From JBOHRE01 sp050732635 (lineage in GTDB: Bacteria; Gemmatimonadota; Gemmatimonadetes; Longimicrobiales; RSA9): a stretch of 26,529 nt of DNA. Location of the stretch: assembly GCA_050732635.1 (NCBI GenBank), contig JBOHRE010000045.1, forward strand, positions 1-26,529, in the 5' to 3' direction. A program made the position numbers and the translations under genes. Positions 24,013-26,529 of this stretch are shown one piece after another. The notes below the pieces were generated by a model, which saw nothing but the letters and a program-made list of their open reading frames with translations, did not search any database and was not told where the DNA came from. Every line of letters begins with the position of its first letter. Within the stretch, counting starts at the first letter, position 1.

Positions 24013-24816
24013 GTGCTCGGCGACCGGCGCGGCGAGGGACGACAGATACCCGCGACGACCGCGCTCCGCTGCATCCTCGCAGCGAACCCGTCGCCGCTCA
24101 CGCTGGACGGGACCCGCACGTACATTATCGGTGAGCGGCGCATCGCCATCATCGATCCCGGTCCATCGCTGCCGGAGCATGTCGACGCGCTGATCGCTGC
24201 GGCCGGCGACAGCGAGGCCGCGATCCTGCTCACGCACCAGCATCCCGATCACGCCGAAGCGGCCGACCAGCTGGCGAGTGCGCTCGATGCGCCGGTGTTT
24301 TCCGCCCACTCGGGCCTGCTGCCCATGCGCATCGCCGTGGGTACGGATGCGGGCACGGTCGTGGCCGTGCCGACGCCCGGCCACACGCCGGATCATCTGG
24401 CGTTCCACTGGCCGGCCGCCGCGAGCGTCTTCTGTGGTGACCTCATGCTGGGCGGCCTGGACACGGCACTGGTCGCACCGCCGGAGGGCGACCTGGCCAG
24501 CTACCTGCAATCGCTGCACAAGCTGGCCGACCTCGAGCCACGGCGGATCTATCCCGCGCACGGGCCGCCCTTCGAGGAGCCGGCGGAAGCGCTGGCGCGC
24601 TACATTCGGCACCGCGAGGCACGCGCGGCGCAGGTGCTCGAGCGGCTCACGCGCGGCCCTGCCACCGCGGACGAGCTGCTCGTCCATGTTTACGGCGACA
24701 CGATCGAGCCGACATTGAGCGCGACCGCGGCCGGCGCGCTGCGCGCCTATCTCGACCACCTCGCGCGCCAGGGCCGCATCGAACAGTCGGGCGAACGCTG
24801 GGTGCTACGGGCATGA
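24013..24816 (+). CDS. Metallo-beta-lactamase-fold hydrolase, LACTB2-like
   Basis: A 267-aa binuclear-metal hydrolase. The TH-x-H-x-DH motif is T74-H75-Q-H77-P-D79-H80, with later 'TPGHTPDH', 'CGDLML' and 'YPAHGPP' metal residues. The last roughly 60 residues ('TADELLVHVYGD' to 'RIEQSGERWVLRA') form a winged-helix-like tail seen in LACTB2-type endoribonucleases. RNA cleavage is possible, but hydrolysis of a thioester or lactone fits equally. The GTG at 24013 follows AAGAG. The stop overlaps glcD's ATG (ATGA). Confidence 0.88.
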   Translation: MLGDRRGEGRQIPATTALRCILAANPSPLTLDGTRTYIIGERRIAIIDPGPSLPEHVDALIAAAGDSEAAILLTHQHPDHAEAADQLASALDAPVFSAHSGLLPMRIAVGTDAGTVVAVPTPGHTPDHLAFHWPAAASVFCGDLMLGGLDTALVAPPEGDLASYLQSLHKLADLEPRRIYPAHGPPFEEPAEALARYIRHREARAAQVLERLTRGPATADELLVHVYGDTIEPTLSATAAGALRAYLDHLARQGRIEQSGERWVLRA

Positions 24817-26327
24817 AGCGTGGTAGCGGGCCGAAGGACGCTGCCGGCCACGACGCGGCGACCCACAGCGGCGATGCTCCGGCGCCGCTGGCGGCCCGAC
24901 TCGCGCGCCGGCTCGAGGCGATCGTGGGCGAGGCTGGCGTGATCGTCGATCCTGGTCGGCTGCTGGTCTACGAGTCGGACGGCCTGACCGCCTATCGCGT
25001 GCTGCCCCGCGCGGTCGTCATGCCACAGGATACGCAGCAGGTCGCGGCCGTCGTGCGCGAGCTGGCCGACGCCGACATCCCGTTCGTCGCGCGCGGCGCC
25101 GGCACCGGTCTGTCGGGCGGCGCACTGGCCCTGGAAGGCGCAGTCGTGATCTCGACCGCGCGCATGATACGGATTCTCGAGCTCGATCCGCAGAACCGCC
25201 GCGCCGTCGTGCAGCCCGGCGTGATCAACGTCGTGCTGTCGCGCGCCGCCGCGCCGCATGGCCTCTACTACGCACCCGATCCGAGCTCGCAGACGGCGTG
25301 CACGATCGGCGGCAATGTTGCCGAGAACGCGGGTGGGCCGCACTGCCTCAAGCATGGCACGACCTCGAACCACATCACGGCCCTCGAGGTCGTGCTGCCC
25401 TCCGGCGAGGTGATCGAGCTCGGTCCGGGAGCCGGTGAGACCGTCGGCTACGACCTGGTAGGACTCTTCGTCGGCAGTGAAGGGACGTTCGGCATTGCCA
25501 CGGAGATCGAGGTGCGGCTGCTGCCGGTTCCGGAGGCGATCGAAACGCTGCTCGGCATATTCGATCAGCTCGACGAAGCTGCGCAGGCGGTGAGCGCATT
25601 GATCGGCGCCGGCCTGTTACCGGCCGCGCTCGAGATGATCGACGGCCCGACGATCCGGGCGGTCGAGGCCAGCATCTACGCGGCCGGCTATCCGCAGGAT
25701 GCCGAGGCCGCGCTGGTCGTCGAGTTCGACGGGCCGGCAGCAGGCCTGGCCGACGAGGCCGCGCGAGCCCGCGAGATCTGCCTGGCCCACGGCGCGCGCG
25801 AGGTGCGCCAGGCCGCCAACGATGCCGAGCGCCAGCGGCTGTGGCAGGGACGAAAGAAGGCGTTCGGCGCGCTCGGCCGCCTCGCACCCGAGCTGCTGGT
25901 ACAGGATGCGGTCGTGCCACGCAGCAGGCTGCCGGCTGTGCTCCGTCGCATTGCCGAGATCGGCCGGCGTCACCAGATCGTCGTCACCAATGTGTTCCAC
26001 GCCGGCGATGGCAACCTGCACCCCAACATCCTCTTCGACCGCCGTGACCCGGCACAGATCGAGCGGGTCGAGGCTGCGTCGACCGAGATCATGCAAGCCT
26101 GCATCGAGGCCGGCGGCACCATCACCGGTGAGCATGGCGTGGGCTATGACAAGCGGGCCTATATGGATCTGGTCTTCAGCGAGGAGACGCTTGCCACGAT
26201 GTGCGAGGTCCGGCGCGTCTTCGACCCGCGCACTCTCGCGAATCCGTCGAAGGTCCTGCCGGTGCACGCGTGCCGTGAGTGGAGTGGCCCGGCGACGCGC
26301 CGGGTGGAGACCGCGAGCCTGCCGTGA
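24813..26327 (+). CDS. glcD: Glycolate/lactate oxidase FAD subunit GlcD
   Basis: A 504-aa FAD-linked oxidase of the GlcD family, which oxidises glycolate to glyoxylate or D-lactate to pyruvate. The FAD_binding_4 domain shows 'VARGAGTGLSGGAL' and 'TIGGNVAENAGGPHCLKHG'. The C-terminal FAD-oxidase domain shows 'VFHAGDGNLHPNI' and 'TITGEHGVGYDKRAYM'. The first roughly 30 residues are a variable charged extension. The ATG overlaps the upstream stop by 4 nt and its own stop overlaps the next GTG (GTGA), fitting a glcD-glcE(-glcF) order. Confidence 0.94.
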   Translation: MKRGSGPKDAAGHDAATHSGDAPAPLAARLARRLEAIVGEAGVIVDPGRLLVYESDGLTAYRVLPRAVVMPQDTQQVAAVVRELADADIPFVARGAGTGLSGGALALEGAVVISTARMIRILELDPQNRRAVVQPGVINVVLSRAAAPHGLYYAPDPSSQTACTIGGNVAENAGGPHCLKHGTTSNHITALEVVLPSGEVIELGPGAGETVGYDLVGLFVGSEGTFGIATEIEVRLLPVPEAIETLLGIFDQLDEAAQAVSALIGAGLLPAALEMIDGPTIRAVEASIYAAGYPQDAEAALVVEFDGPAAGLADEAARAREICLAHGAREVRQAANDAERQRLWQGRKKAFGALGRLAPELLVQDAVVPRSRLPAVLRRIAEIGRRHQIVVTNVFHAGDGNLHPNILFDRRDPAQIERVEAASTEIMQACIEAGGTITGEHGVGYDKRAYMDLVFSEETLATMCEVRRVFDPRTLANPSKVLPVHACREWSGPATRRVETASLP

Positions 26328-26529
26328 TCGCGCGGCTCGAGGCACTGCTCGGTTCTGAAGCACTGCTTCGGCCCGAGGCCGCGGGTACGGCATGGCGCAT
26401 CCACGGCCGCCCAGCGGCCGTCGTCGTCGCACCCTCGACCACGGAGCAGGCGGCCGCCGTGCTGCGCATCGCGGCCGAGGCGCGCACGCCGGTGCAGCCG
26501 GCGGGCGCCGGCACCTGGCTGAGCGGCGG
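26324..26529 (+). CDS. glcE: GlcE-like FAD-binding subunit, cut at window end
   Basis: 68 codons are visible. The start is GTG at 26324, sharing GTGA with the glcD stop. The reading is Ala/Arg-rich with 'VVVAPSTTEQAAAVLRIAAE' and then 'PVQPAGAGTWLSG', the beginning of a FAD_binding_4 glycine-rich loop like that of GlcD. Position right after glcD makes GlcE the natural call. The gene continues beyond the window. Confidence 0.85.
   Translation, partial: MIARLEALLGSEALLRPEAAGTAWRIHGRPAAVVVAPSTTEQAAAVLRIAAEARTPVQPAGAGTWLSG

Noticed and set aside
23422..24759. A 445-codon minus-strand open frame
   Set aside because: It lies opposite three plus-strand genes with clear motifs and start/stop overlaps. 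Its translation shows only biased Arg/Val/Gln strings.
1..26529. Search for tRNA, rRNA, insertion sequences and phage genes
   Set aside because: No recognisable cloverleaf, rRNA segment, transposase or integrase motif was seen by eye in the spacers or reading frames.

Overview
The window is GC-rich, densely packed bacterial chromosome with many GTG/TTG starts and many 1-4 nt stop/start overlaps. The gene content (lipoprotein six-bladed beta-propeller, DbpA-domain helicase-like protein, long-form IspH, POT transporter, glcDE) would fit a Gemmatimonadota-like soil or aquatic bacterium. That placement is inference from gene style and no rRNA or tRNA was found. I saw no insertion sequence, phage gene or CRISPR array.

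Layout. (1) 1-2288, minus: a copper module with csoR, a CsoR-type operator over its promoter, and a copA P-type ATPase that runs off the left edge. (2) 2452-3456, plus: a poxvirus-type DNA topoisomerase IB. (3) 3468-5221, minus: an AbiEii-like nucleotidyltransferase translationally coupled to a metallophosphoesterase. (4) 5397-8601: a coiled-coil protein, a compositionally distinct lipoprotein, and a coupled pair of unknown genes. (5) 8634-10385, minus: a POT-family peptide transporter. (6) 10579-14703, plus: a sensor-less sigma54 activator, then a short exported cysteine peptide, a lipoprotein beta-propeller, a membrane protein and an ABC ATPase. The last three genes overlap end to end. (7) 14694-15840: a GAF protein, then an HU gene with a clear promoter, a possible 54-codon leader ORF and a strong hairpin terminator. 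(8) 15937-17820, minus: a small unknown protein and a DEAD-box-like protein that has lost its ATPase motifs but kept a DbpA RNA-binding domain. (9) 17965-21615: an aminotransferase, an L,D-transpeptidase with a 33-bp tandem repeat, and IspH. (10) 21810-26529, plus: a tight run of M42 peptidase, cyclase/formamidase, GAF/fRMsr-like protein, metallo-beta-lactamase-fold protein, glcD and the start of glcE.

The most system-like loci are the peptide/propeller/ABC cassette at 11886-14703, the nucleotidyltransferase-phosphoesterase pair at 3468-5221, and the pseudo-DEAD-box protein at 15937-17484. Their functions are inferred only from motifs and gene arrangement.
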